This document shows positions 24,862 through 32,861 of a stretch of 64,000 nt of DNA, piece after piece. This DNA is from Micromonospora sp. Llam0 (GTDB lineage: Bacteria > Actinomycetota > Actinomycetes > Mycobacteriales > Micromonosporaceae): NCBI RefSeq assembly GCF_003751085.1, contig NZ_RJJY01000002.1, positions 1,922,001-1,986,000 on the forward strand, given 5' to 3'. The notes below the pieces were generated by a model that was given only the letters and a program-made list of their open reading frames with translations, had not been told where the DNA came from and did no database searches. The translations under genes were made by a program, and so were the position numbers. How positions within the stretch are numbered: the stretch's first letter is position 1; each line of letters begins with the position of its first letter.

Positions 24862-26013
24862 ATGGCACTGCTGAGCTTGATCATCCCGGTGTTCCGGGTC
24901 GAGAAGTACCTCGCAGCGTGCCTCGACTCGGTCCTGACGCAGCATCGGGCGGACGTGGAGATCGTGGCGGTGGACGACGCCTCCGATGACGGGTCCAGCG
25001 CCATTCTGGCCAGCTACGCACAGCGACACCCCGAGATCACCGTGGTCACCCTGGACCGAAACAGCGGGCTGGGTGCCGCCCGCAACGCGGGTATCGCCCA
25101 CGCCAGCGGTCGCTACGTATGGTGTGTGGACAGCGACGACTGGTTGCCGGACGGCTCGCTGGCCGCGGTCGCCGACCGGCTCGACCGCACCGACCCGGAC
25201 ATGTTGATCACCGGATACTCCCGGGTCTATCCCGACGGCCGGGCGGAAGAACATCCGGTCACCGGCATCGCGCCGGGCCGCCAACTTCCGGAGGTCTTCC
25301 GCTTCGCCGACGAGCCAGGGCTACTCGACGTGCTGTGGATCGCCTGCAACAAGATCATCAAGCGGGACCGGCTGGTCGACACCGGGATCACCTTCCGATC
25401 CGGCTGGTACGAAGACGTCTCGTTCGTAATCCCGCTGCTGGTCGCCGTGGACCGGATCGCCGTGCTGGATCGCGACTGCTACGCGTACCGGCAGCATCAC
25501 GACGGCGCGATCACCCGGACGGTCAGCGACCGGCACTTCGAGGTCTTCGACCAGTGGCAGCGGGTCTTCACCTACCTCGACGCCCACCCCGGCCGGGCCG
25601 CCGCCCTGCGCCCGTTGATCTTCGGTCGGATGATCTGGCACTGCCTGCAGGTGCTCGGGCACCCGCACCGGGTCCCCAGGTCCCACCGGCGGCGCTACTT
25701 CCGGCGCGCCTACGAGCTCTACCACCGGCATAGGCCGGTCGGCGGGTACCCGGTGCCGGGCAACGGCAACGAGACGGTCAAGCATCGCCTCGTCGCGGCG
25801 AACGCCTATTCTCTCTATCAGACGTTGATGGCCGTCTGGTCACTGCGCAAGCGGTTGCCCAACCGGGCCGGCCGGGCAACCGGCCCCGCTGGAGCCAGTG
25901 GGCGGCCGGTCGCTGCCGGTCGGACACCGCCGCCAGCGGCGGCACCGCCCGGCACCGTACCCGCCCGGGGTGGTGCGGTCGACGACGAAGCCGAGGAGGG
26001 GGCGATCAGGTGA
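24862..26013 (+). CDS. Family-2 glycosyltransferase
   Basis: A 383-residue GT-A glycosyltransferase: LLSLIIPVFRVEKYLAACLDSV, VEIVAVDDASDDGSSAILASYA, NSGLGAARNAGIAHASG, and CVDSDDWLPDGSL as the metal site. YEDVSFVIPLLVAVDRIAV and YAYRQHHDGAIT mark the acceptor side, as in CDP-glycerol or teichoic acid-type GT2 enzymes. The C-terminal 50 residues are disordered, rich in Pro/Ala/Gly. No strong Shine-Dalgarno lies near ATG 24862. The stop overlaps the next GTG by 4 bp, so the two glycosyltransferases are co-translated. Confidence 0.87.
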   Translation: MALLSLIIPVFRVEKYLAACLDSVLTQHRADVEIVAVDDASDDGSSAILASYAQRHPEITVVTLDRNSGLGAARNAGIAHASGRYVWCVDSDDWLPDGSLAAVADRLDRTDPDMLITGYSRVYPDGRAEEHPVTGIAPGRQLPEVFRFADEPGLLDVLWIACNKIIKRDRLVDTGITFRSGWYEDVSFVIPLLVAVDRIAVLDRDCYAYRQHHDGAITRTVSDRHFEVFDQWQRVFTYLDAHPGRAAALRPLIFGRMIWHCLQVLGHPHRVPRSHRRRYFRRAYELYHRHRPVGGYPVPGNGNETVKHRLVAANAYSLYQTLMAVWSLRKRLPNRAGRATGPAGASGRPVAAGRTPPPAAAPPGTVPARGGAVDDEAEEGAIR

Positions 26014-27971
26014 GGCGCGACGCCGGCTCCGACGCCTCCGCGCCGGCCGGCAGCCGGGTCACCTGGCGCCTCACCGGGCTACCGGCGCCCCACCCCGCCG
26101 AACGGCTCGGCCGCGCGGTGGGGTTGCGGGTGCTGCGGCTACCTGGCACCCGTCGGGCATTGGTGATCGCCGGCACCGTGGACCGGCTACGCGACCTGCC
26201 CCACCACCCGTCGGCCGGTCAGCCGGTACGCGCCGCCACCGTGGTCGTCGTCTGGTGGCGGTACCCGGGGCTCGGCTGGTCCGGCAACGTCGGCACGTTG
26301 CCGCAGCTGCGCCGGCACCGGGTCGGGCTGCCCAGGCTGCGCCGAGGCGCGGCCACCGTCCGGCTGGCGCTCGCCGCCCCGGTGCCGCTTCGGTCGGCGG
26401 TACGGGCGGCGCTGCGCGCGTTGGACGGGTCTCGGCCGATGCCGTCCCCCGGCACCGCCGAGGTCACCGCCCTCGGTGCCCCGCCGGCATACCTGCCGGC
26501 GGGGGCGACCGTACTGACCGCCGGAACGCTGCCGGAGCGCGACGAGATCCGCGCCCACGACCTGGTGCTGGACGGCCGGGATGCCGCCGGCCCGCAGGGC
26601 GGGCGCGACGCGGCGTACGGTGTCCGGTTGGCCGGCACCGGGCACGCGGTCACCACGCCCGCTGGCGAGCGGCTCGTGCTGATCGACGCCGAGCGGATCA
26701 ATCCGCGTGGCCGGCTGGCGGCCGCGTACCGGCCGGAGGCGGCAGAGATCTCCCTGGAGTTCGCCCGCGGCGACCGGCCCCGGGCCAGGTTCCGCGGACC
26801 GGCCAGCGGGTCGACCCGATACGGGTCGCTGACCGGCCCCGGGCTGGACGCGGCGGCGCTGGCCGCGCTGCGGCAGGTCCGCGCGGTGCGCTGTCGGCTG
26901 GTGCCCGGTGAACATCCCGAGCAGACCGCCGGGCTGCTGGTGCAGCTCGCCGCGACCGGTGTGCTCGTGCACGCCCCGGTCCTGCCGCCGGCCGTGGCCG
27001 ACCTGCTCGACCCGCAGCTACGCATGCTCGTCACCAGACCGCTGCCCGGATCAGCCGGATCAGCCAGGTCGGACGGGCCGGACGGGCCGGACGGGCCGTT
27101 GGCTGTCGAGGCGCGCAGCGTACGGCAGCGCCGGGCCGCGATGCGCGGCCACGCCGTAGCGCTGCGGCTGCCCGGCCTCGTCGGCGGCGGGCTGCCGGCA
27201 CTCGGCCAACCGCCGTCGGTCAGCGCTGTTCTGATCACCCGGCGGCCGGAGCTGGTCACCCCCGCGCTGGCCGCGATCATCGCGCAGACCTACCCGGAGA
27301 TGGAGATCATCCTGGGCCTGCACGGCATCGAGTTGCCGGAGTCGGCCCGCCGGGCGTTGTCCGACGCGGGCCGCCCGTTCGAGGTGCTGCACCTGCCGGA
27401 GTCGGTCGACTTCGGCGCCGGGCTCGCAGCGGCCACCCGACGCGCCCGCGGCACCCTGATCACCAAGTTCGACGACGACGACAGCTACGGCGTCGAACAC
27501 GTCTGGGACCTGATGCTGGCCCGGCACTACTCCGGGGCCACCCTGGTCGGCAAGGGTGCCGAGTTCGTCCACCTGGACGATCAGGGCGTCACCCTCCGCC
27601 GACGGTCCGGCATCCCGGAGGCGTACGGCGGAGTGGTCGCCGGTGGCACGATGCTGCTCGCCAAGAGCGATCTGGAGGCGGTCGGCGGCTGGCGCCCGGT
27701 GCCCCGCTCGGTCGACCTCGGGCTGATCGAGCGGCTCCGGGCGGAGGGCGCCACCATCTACCGCACCCATCCGCTCGGTTACCTCTACCATCGGCGGCCC
27801 ACCGGGCACACCTGGGATCCGGGCGAGGCGTACTTCGTGGACAGCGCGTACTCCCGCTGGGCCGGCGTCCCGCCGGAGGTGATGGGTGACGAGGTCACAC
27901 CACCATCGACGGCAGCGGCCAGCGGCGCAGCCGGTGCGGCAACCAGACCAGCCGGTCACCCACCTTCGTGA
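26010..27971 (+). CDS. Two-part protein with C-terminal family-2 glycosyltransferase domain
   Basis: A 653-residue protein. The first 400 residues are Arg/Ala-rich and match nothing I recognise. The C-terminal part is a degenerate GT-A domain: VSAVLITRRPELVTPALAAIIAQTYPEMEIILGLHG, then TLITKFDDDDSYGVEHVWDL with the metal-binding Asp cluster, and GGVVAGGTMLLAKSDLEAVGGWR. It is coupled to the upstream GT2 gene by a GTGA overlap. Its 3' end runs 77 bp into the convergent DUF5825 gene. It carries a short Gly-Pro-Asp repeat (DGPDGPDGP). Likely a glycan polymer enzyme. Confidence 0.8.
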   Translation: MRRDAGSDASAPAGSRVTWRLTGLPAPHPAERLGRAVGLRVLRLPGTRRALVIAGTVDRLRDLPHHPSAGQPVRAATVVVVWWRYPGLGWSGNVGTLPQLRRHRVGLPRLRRGAATVRLALAAPVPLRSAVRAALRALDGSRPMPSPGTAEVTALGAPPAYLPAGATVLTAGTLPERDEIRAHDLVLDGRDAAGPQGGRDAAYGVRLAGTGHAVTTPAGERLVLIDAERINPRGRLAAAYRPEAAEISLEFARGDRPRARFRGPASGSTRYGSLTGPGLDAAALAALRQVRAVRCRLVPGEHPEQTAGLLVQLAATGVLVHAPVLPPAVADLLDPQLRMLVTRPLPGSAGSARSDGPDGPDGPLAVEARSVRQRRAAMRGHAVALRLPGLVGGGLPALGQPPSVSAVLITRRPELVTPALAAIIAQTYPEMEIILGLHGIELPESARRALSDAGRPFEVLHLPESVDFGAGLAAATRRARGTLITKFDDDDSYGVEHVWDLMLARHYSGATLVGKGAEFVHLDDQGVTLRRRSGIPEAYGGVVAGGTMLLAKSDLEAVGGWRPVPRSVDLGLIERLRAEGATIYRTHPLGYLYHRRPTGHTWDPGEAYFVDSAYSRWAGVPPEVMGDEVTPPSTAAASGAAGAATRPAGHPPS

Positions 27972-28653
27972 CCAGCCCTTCTTCGCCGAACTCGCGGGCG
28001 ATGTCCAGGTCGACAGTGGTCATCTCGGCACCGTCGAGCAGTTGCTCCAGCACCGCCAGGTACGCCGGGTCGTCGATGGTGAGCAGGTTGAGCCGACCGG
28101 CCCGCCGGTCCCGGACCTGGACGAACCCGGGGCCACGCCGGTAGGTGCACTTGTCGAAGTAGAACGCGTCCCGCCAGGCGGCAGCCGCCACCGTCCCCGG
28201 ATCGGAATCAGGGTCGGAGCCGGCGGCATCAACGGAGCCGGCAGATCCAACGGAACCCGCCCTGCCAACGGAACCCGCCGCGCCGGCGATCTCGACCGTC
28301 GCTGGCGGACGCAGATGCCCGTACACCCGCCACAGGTCGCCGTCGCCGCCCGGCAGCCGTATCGACCAGTCCACCTCGATGGCGTAGCTGGTCAGTTCGC
28401 GGACCAGGACGAGCCGGCGGACCGCGTCGGCCGCCGCCACCGAGTCGGCGGCGGTGAGATCGACGGTGCCGGGCAGCGCCACCTTGCGTACCCCTCGGTC
28501 CAGCCAGTCCGCGACGGTGTCGGCGGCGGACCCGGTGAACTCGACCGTGCCCAGGTCGATGCCGGGAATGTCGGCGACCGCCGGATCGTGGTCCCGGTGC
28601 AGCCGGACCACGACCGGCCCGGTCGGCGGTGCCTCGATGTCGGTGCTGATCAA
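27895..28653 (-). CDS. DUF5825 protein of the RiPP cluster
   Basis: A 252-residue protein that I recognise as DUF5825, a family seen beside peptide-maturing radical SAM methyltransferases in actinomycetes; its job is unknown. Visible features: VVVRLHRDHDPAVADIPGIDLG at the start, RLVLVRELTSYAIEVDWSIRLP in the middle, a low-complexity Gly/Ser/Ala insert (AGSVGRAGSVGSAGSVDAAG) at about 132-155, and FYFDKCTYRRGPGFVQVRDRR. The C-terminal half may bind substrate. It begins 13 bp after the radical SAM stop on the same strand and overlaps the convergent glycosyltransferase gene by 77 bp. A scaffold or accessory role in methylation is inferred from position. Confidence 0.75.
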   Translation of the reverse strand: MISTDIEAPPTGPVVVRLHRDHDPAVADIPGIDLGTVEFTGSAADTVADWLDRGVRKVALPGTVDLTAADSVAAADAVRRLVLVRELTSYAIEVDWSIRLPGGDGDLWRVYGHLRPPATVEIAGAAGSVGRAGSVGSAGSVDAAGSDPDSDPGTVAAAAWRDAFYFDKCTYRRGPGFVQVRDRRAGRLNLLTIDDPAYLAVLEQLLDGAEMTTVDLDIAREFGEEGLVTKVGDRLVWLPHRLRRWPLPSMVV

Positions 28654-28666
28654 CGCGGTGCTCCTG

Positions 28667-30619
28667 TCAGACGGCGGTGAGCGCGGGCTCGGGCGTGGGG
28701 TGCCCGGCGGACGTGGCCGGGTCCGCCGACGCGGCTTCCGCCTGCGCGGCGGCCCGCTCCTGGTGCAGGTGGTCGATGCGGAGCAGGTCCTGGTTCATCG
28801 CCTGCGGGGCGATCTGGATGAACTGATCGGCGTCGCTGAACAGCAGGCCCAGGTCGCTCCAGCGGGCGAGCAGTGTGGCCACCGCCTCCTCCGACGCGGA
28901 GATCCGCCGGGCCAGTGAGGCGACGCTGTGCGGCTGGTCCAGCTGCCGGAAGGCGGCGATCTCGGTCGGATCCGTCAACCGCAGCACATGCCAGTCGAAC
29001 TGCCGCCGCTCGCTGACCAGCACGATCTCGGTGCCGAGGTCGTGGTGGGTCAACCGGCTGCGGGCATACTCGTGCTGCCAGCCGGTGACGGCCCGGTCGA
29101 GCGTCTCGGCGAGATCCTCGTCGATGCCCTGGGTCGGGGTGTCGAAGATGTACGCCAGGTCCATCAGCTCCGACTCGGGCAGGTCGTAGATGAGCCGGTA
29201 CTGGGCGGCCGGCCGCAGGTCGGTGAAGCCGAGTTCCGGCTTGACGAAGTACGGGCTGAACCGTTCGATGGCGATCCGGGTGCTGCCGTCGGGTGGGCAG
29301 AGGTGGTGCAGGGCCGGCATCTGGTCGATGATCGACTGGTAGTCGGCGTCGGTCTCGCCGGGGAAGCCGTACAGGTAGTTCCAGGCGATGGTGATGCCGC
29401 TGGTCTCCGCGTCGCGCAGCATCCGCACGTTGAGGCAGCCGGTCACCCCCTTGTCCATGATCTTCAGCACCCGGCTGTTCAGGTTCTCGATGCCCGGCTG
29501 GACGCTGACCAGGCCGGCGTCGGCCAGCGCCTGCACCTGCGGGCCGCGCATGTTCGACTTGATCTCGTACTGCAGCCGCAGGTCGTAGTCGGATTCGGCC
29601 AGCCGGGGCAGCAGCGAGTTGACGTAGCTCATGTCGAGGATGTTGTCGACGACGAACATGTCCAGCACCTGGTGGCGCTCGACCAGCCCGATGATCTCGT
29701 CGTAGAACCGGCCGGGATGCTTGCTGCGGAACTGCATGAACGACCCGTTGAGCCCGCAGAAGGTGCAGTGGTGCTTCTCGCCCCACCAGCAGCCGCGGGC
29801 ACCTTCCACCACCAGTCGGGGCTCGACCCAGTGGTTCGCCTTGGAGGCGGCCAGCCGCTCGAAGTAGCCGGTGTAGTCCGGGCTGACGATCTGCGCCGGC
29901 GGCAGTGGTGCGGTGCTCATCGGGTTGGCCACGTGCCGGCCGTCCGGGGTGGCCCAGCACAGGCCCTCGATGCTGGAGAAGTCGGCATGGCTGTCCGCCG
30001 GTGCGGCCTCCAGCGCGGCGAGCAGCTGGGGGAACGCCGCTTCGCCTTCGCCGCGTACCACGAAGTCGATGAAGGAGAAGTTGCGGTGCAGCGCCGCGCC
30101 CTGCTCGCCGTCGCAGTTCGCCCCGCCGAGGGCGGTGCGGATCCGGGGGTCGAGTTTCTTGACCGCCCGGGCGGTCGCCAGCGCTGCGGTGTTCTGCTGG
30201 AACGTCGAGGTGAATCCGACGAGGTCGGGTGCCCGGTCGACGATGCGGGCGGCGATCTCGTCGATGAACTCCGGCGCGGACCGGTGCAGGTCCACGTTGC
30301 GGCTCAGGTCCCGCTCGGACATCTGGCCCTGCACCCGGCTGCTGAACTCGCTGACCCGCCACTCAGGGTCATCGTAGAGGGCGGAGGAGAAGACCCAGTC
30401 ACCGCAGCCGGAGAAGTAGGTGAACAGCGAATAGTAGTAGTAGTCACCAAGGCCGAACTCGCGCCGGTCGACCACCCAGTCGACGAAATCGAGGTTGGCG
30501 TGCATCACCTCGACCTCGGCGTCCGGCATCTTCTGGCGGACGCTGTTGGTGAGGATGCCCAGTGCCAGCGACGGGACATCGATCGATGACCACGGCATGT
30601 TGACCAGCAGGATCCGCAT
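28667..30619 (-). CDS. B12-type radical SAM C-methyltransferase, RiPP maturation protein 1 family
   Basis: A 650-residue enzyme. Residues 1-200 resemble a cobalamin-binding domain (MRILLVNMPWSSIDVPSLAL, DLVGFTSTFQQN, ALGGANCDGEQGAAL). The radical SAM cluster motif lies in GARGCWWGEKHHCTFCGLNG, with Cys277, Cys285 and Cys288 (C-x7-C-x2-C, the spacing of this family rather than the usual C-x3-C). Further segments: MFVVDNILDMSYVN, YEIKSNM, VSVQPGIENLNSRVLKIMDKG, WNYLYGFPGETDADY. The family methylates unactivated carbons of ribosomal peptides, as in bottromycin. The C-terminal 100 residues look like a wHTH-type domain. ATG 30619 follows GGAAGGG by 4 bp. Upstream lies the precursor peptide gene. 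Confidence 0.92.
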   Translation of the reverse strand: MRILLVNMPWSSIDVPSLALGILTNSVRQKMPDAEVEVMHANLDFVDWVVDRREFGLGDYYYYSLFTYFSGCGDWVFSSALYDDPEWRVSEFSSRVQGQMSERDLSRNVDLHRSAPEFIDEIAARIVDRAPDLVGFTSTFQQNTAALATARAVKKLDPRIRTALGGANCDGEQGAALHRNFSFIDFVVRGEGEAAFPQLLAALEAAPADSHADFSSIEGLCWATPDGRHVANPMSTAPLPPAQIVSPDYTGYFERLAASKANHWVEPRLVVEGARGCWWGEKHHCTFCGLNGSFMQFRSKHPGRFYDEIIGLVERHQVLDMFVVDNILDMSYVNSLLPRLAESDYDLRLQYEIKSNMRGPQVQALADAGLVSVQPGIENLNSRVLKIMDKGVTGCLNVRMLRDAETSGITIAWNYLYGFPGETDADYQSIIDQMPALHHLCPPDGSTRIAIERFSPYFVKPELGFTDLRPAAQYRLIYDLPESELMDLAYIFDTPTQGIDEDLAETLDRAVTGWQHEYARSRLTHHDLGTEIVLVSERRQFDWHVLRLTDPTEIAAFRQLDQPHSVASLARRISASEEAVATLLARWSDLGLLFSDADQFIQIAPQAMNQDLLRIDHLHQERAAAQAEAASADPATSAGHPTPEPALTAV

Positions 30620-30696
30620 GTGCCCTTCCCTTCTATGCGAGCCACGACCGACGAACCCGGTCAGCGCGGATGTCGGAGGTGGACAAGAATTGCCGG

Positions 30697-30789
30697 TAGA
30701 ACGGAGGCGGTCGGGACCGTTGGGATGAAGGCGGTCAGCACCGACCGGTGGGATGGTGACGGTCTGCGACGATGGGATGGAGGCGGTCA
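30697..30789. repeat. Four degenerate 17-bp repeats between precursor and radical SAM genes
   Basis: Copies on the plus strand at 30697-30713, 30721-30737, 30749-30765 and 30773-30789. The last and the second are TGGGATGGAGGCGGTCA and TGGGATGAAGGCGGTCA. Spacing is 24, 28 and 24 bp. They lie in the untranslated 222 bp between the two genes. Role unknown: protein or RNA-binding sites, or spacer expansion. Confidence 0.65.
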
Positions 30790-30803
30790 GGCGATGCCGG
30801 CCA

Positions 30804-30818
30804 GGGCGCGACCCGCCC
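30804..30818 (-). terminator. Short GC hairpin after the precursor gene, possible attenuator
   Basis: On the transcript GGGCG and CGCCC pair around a GGTCG loop, 23 bases past the precursor stop. The stem is only 5 bp, so it may at most reduce read-through from the precursor into the radical SAM gene. RiPP operons often make more precursor than enzyme by such elements. Confidence 0.3.
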
Positions 30819-30841
30819 GCCTCCACCCCGTACGACCCAGA

Positions 30842-30943
30842 TCAGAACTTGATCTTGACCGATACCGTGACCGTGATGTTCGCGCTGCGAAGCTGGTCGC
30901 GGTTGCCGTTGATCGGGTCGTTCTCGACAACGTTCTTCCGCAT
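30842..30943 (-). CDS. RiPP precursor peptide (33 residues)
   Basis: A short gene between the S9 peptidase and the radical SAM methyltransferase genes. It starts at ATG 30943, eight bases after a perfect AGGAGG, and stops at TGA 30844-30842. The leader half is polar and charged (MRKNVVENDP) with a single Pro at residue 10; the C-terminal half is ANITVTVSVKIKF, in which Val/Ile/Phe alternate strictly with Thr/Ser/Lys and the peptide ends on Phe. Beta-branched Val and Ile, and Phe, are the residues methylated by the bottromycin enzymes of the same radical SAM class. There is no Cys, so lanthionine or thioether rings are excluded. Position, start signal and tail make it the likely substrate; direct proof is lacking. 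Confidence 0.85.
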   Translation of the reverse strand: MRKNVVENDPINGNRDQLRSANITVTVSVKIKF

Positions 30944-30951
30944 GCCGTTCA

Positions 30952-30957
30952 CCTCCT
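30952..30957 (-). promoter_or_regulatory. Perfect Shine-Dalgarno of the precursor gene
   Basis: On the minus strand AGGAGG lies 8 bases before ATG 30943. It is the strongest ribosome site in the cluster and decides the start of this very short gene. Confidence 0.85.
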
Positions 30958-30998
30958 CTCCCGATCGGACCGAACCTGCCAACGTGCGGGGAACAGGG

Positions 30999-32861
30999 TC
31001 AGGCCACTGGCCGCGCCATGGCGAGCGCGACCGCCGTACCCTCCTCCTGCACGCCGTCGAAGTGCCGCTGCATGAACAGCAGCACGGTCTGCATCAGCGA
31101 CAGATGGCTGCGGGCGTCGAAGTCGTCGTGCCCGGCCCGGCGGCGGACCAGCTGATGCGGAACGCGGCGGGCGGCCAGCAGACCGGCGTACCGCTCCACC
31201 GGGGCCGGCGGGCAACGCACGTCGTCGCTGGAGACGGCGAGCAGCACCGGCGCGGTCACCTGGTCGACGTAGCTGGCCGGCGACGACCGGGCGTACGTTT
31301 CGGGAACCTGGTCCGGGGTGCCGCCGAACAGCATCACGTCGAGCGCCTGGACCGCCGGGGACGCCGCATGGAACGCGGCGGCGTAGTCGGCGATCGGGCT
31401 GATCGCCACCCCGAGACGCCACAGCTGGGGCTGCACACCGAGGGCGAGCAGGGTCAGGTAGCCACCCCACGAGGTGCCCCACAGGGCGACCCGTCCCGCC
31501 TCGATCAGCCCTTCGGTCACCAGATGCTCGCGGACCGCCGCCAGATCGGCGACCTGGGTCAGCCCGACGCCGGAGCTGAAGTCGTTACGCCAGGCGGAGC
31601 CGTAGCCGCTGGACCCCCGGTAGTTGACCCGCACCACCGCGCAGCCGGTGCTGGTCAGAATCTCCACCAGCGGGTCGTACGCGTCCCGTGCGTGCTGCGA
31701 CGGTCCGCCGTGGACCAGGAACACGGCGGGACGGGTACGCCGGTCGTCGTTCGGTGTCGTCAGCAGCACGTGGATCGGCCCGCCCGGCCCCGGCACCCAC
31801 AGCTCCTGCCGCTGGTAATCGTCGACCGTGGCGGACGCCGCCGGGTCCGGGCCGCCGCTGTCCGGCAGCCGGACGTCGCGGCCCGACCGCAGCTGCGGCG
31901 GGGTGAGCGAGTCGGTCCAGATGTAGACGACGTCGCCGTCCGGCCAGACCGCCGCGTCCAGCACGCTGCCCGGCGGGTTCGGCAGCACCGCGCTGGCCCG
32001 CACCGTCAGGTCGGCCTCGTGCAGGATGGTATGGGCGTGCCGGTCCTGACGGATCAGGATCCGCCGGCCGTCCGGGTACCAGCTCGCGGTGATCTCGGTG
32101 TCGAACCAGCACCAGCTGTGCGGCTGCAGACCGTCGGCCCGGGTCCAGGTCGCCGGGAAGTACCGGTCGTCCTGCTCCAGCACGAGCAGCAGCCGGGGTT
32201 CACCGCCGCTGGGGGCGAAGCCGAGCGCCCAGACCCGCCGATCCGGCCGGCCGGGCACCACCCCGACGCTGGCCCCGTCGCGGCCGACCACGGTCACGGC
32301 GTCGGCGTCGGCCGGGTCGGTGCCGACCGCAGCCAGCTCACCGGTCGGATCCAGGTCGACCAGGTACGCGTACCCGGCGGTCCGGGTGAGCTCGGTGATC
32401 CGCCCGTGCGGGTCGCGCCGGTGCAGGGTCAGGCCGTCGTCGTCGGCGAGCCCGACCAGGGCGGTGCCGTCGTCGGCCATCGCGATCCCGGCGTGCCGCG
32501 CCGGCGGCACCCCGGGCAGCGCCGGAGCCGAGACCGACCCCGAGGCTGAGGCGGACCCTCCGGTAGCCGAAGCCGGTGGCTCGGCCTGGTCGGTGGTGCC
32601 GGTCGGAAAGTCGCGGGTACGCCAGACACCCACCCCGGCGAGGTCGTCGTCGAACCACCACACCGTCTCGCCGTCCGGGTCCAACGCGGCCCGGATCGTT
32701 CCGGTCGCCCGGTCGGTGAGCTGGGTGACCGTGTCCGTTCGGCGGTCCCAGGCCAGGATCTGGCATCGGCCGTCGGCGTCGCCGACGTAGACCACCCGGT
32801 GCGGCGCGTGCTCGGCGACCACCGGAAGCGCCGGATAGAACAGTCGGTATTCACGGCTCAT
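30999..32861 (-). CDS. S9-family (prolyl oligopeptidase-like) peptidase of the RiPP cluster
   Basis: A 620-residue cytoplasmic S9 peptidase. The N-terminal 370 residues are a beta-propeller of blades such as RFCQILAWDRRTDTVTQ-like segments; the C-terminal alpha/beta hydrolase has the nucleophile Ser464 in LWGTSWGGYLTLLAL, an Asp in AVSSDDVRCPP (546/547) and His578 in RAGHDDF. ATG 32861 overlaps the MFS stop by 4 bp; the frame extends further upstream only as an antisense-like shadow inside the MFS gene. S9 enzymes serve as leader peptidases in some lanthipeptide clusters; Pro10 of the precursor is a possible cut site. The precursor gene begins 55 bp after its stop. Confidence 0.88.
   Translation of the reverse strand: MSREYRLFYPALPVVAEHAPHRVVYVGDADGRCQILAWDRRTDTVTQLTDRATGTIRAALDPDGETVWWFDDDLAGVGVWRTRDFPTGTTDQAEPPASATGGSASASGSVSAPALPGVPPARHAGIAMADDGTALVGLADDDGLTLHRRDPHGRITELTRTAGYAYLVDLDPTGELAAVGTDPADADAVTVVGRDGASVGVVPGRPDRRVWALGFAPSGGEPRLLLVLEQDDRYFPATWTRADGLQPHSWCWFDTEITASWYPDGRRILIRQDRHAHTILHEADLTVRASAVLPNPPGSVLDAAVWPDGDVVYIWTDSLTPPQLRSGRDVRLPDSGGPDPAASATVDDYQRQELWVPGPGGPIHVLLTTPNDDRRTRPAVFLVHGGPSQHARDAYDPLVEILTSTGCAVVRVNYRGSSGYGSAWRNDFSSGVGLTQVADLAAVREHLVTEGLIEAGRVALWGTSWGGYLTLLALGVQPQLWRLGVAISPIADYAAAFHAASPAVQALDVMLFGGTPDQVPETYARSSPASYVDQVTAPVLLAVSSDDVRCPPAPVERYAGLLAARRVPHQLVRRRAGHDDFDARSHLSLMQTVLLFMQRHFDGVQEEGTAVALAMARPVA

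Noticed and set aside
28928..30589. Plus-strand frame of 553 codons opposite the radical SAM gene
   Set aside because: Its codon use mirrors the radical SAM gene on the other strand, and no motif is present; the radical SAM motifs settle the strand.
30842..30943. Lanthipeptide, thioether or sactipeptide precursor
   Set aside because: The peptide has no Cys at all and no lanthipeptide synthetase or SPASM-type radical SAM gene is present, so only C-methylation or backbone changes fit.
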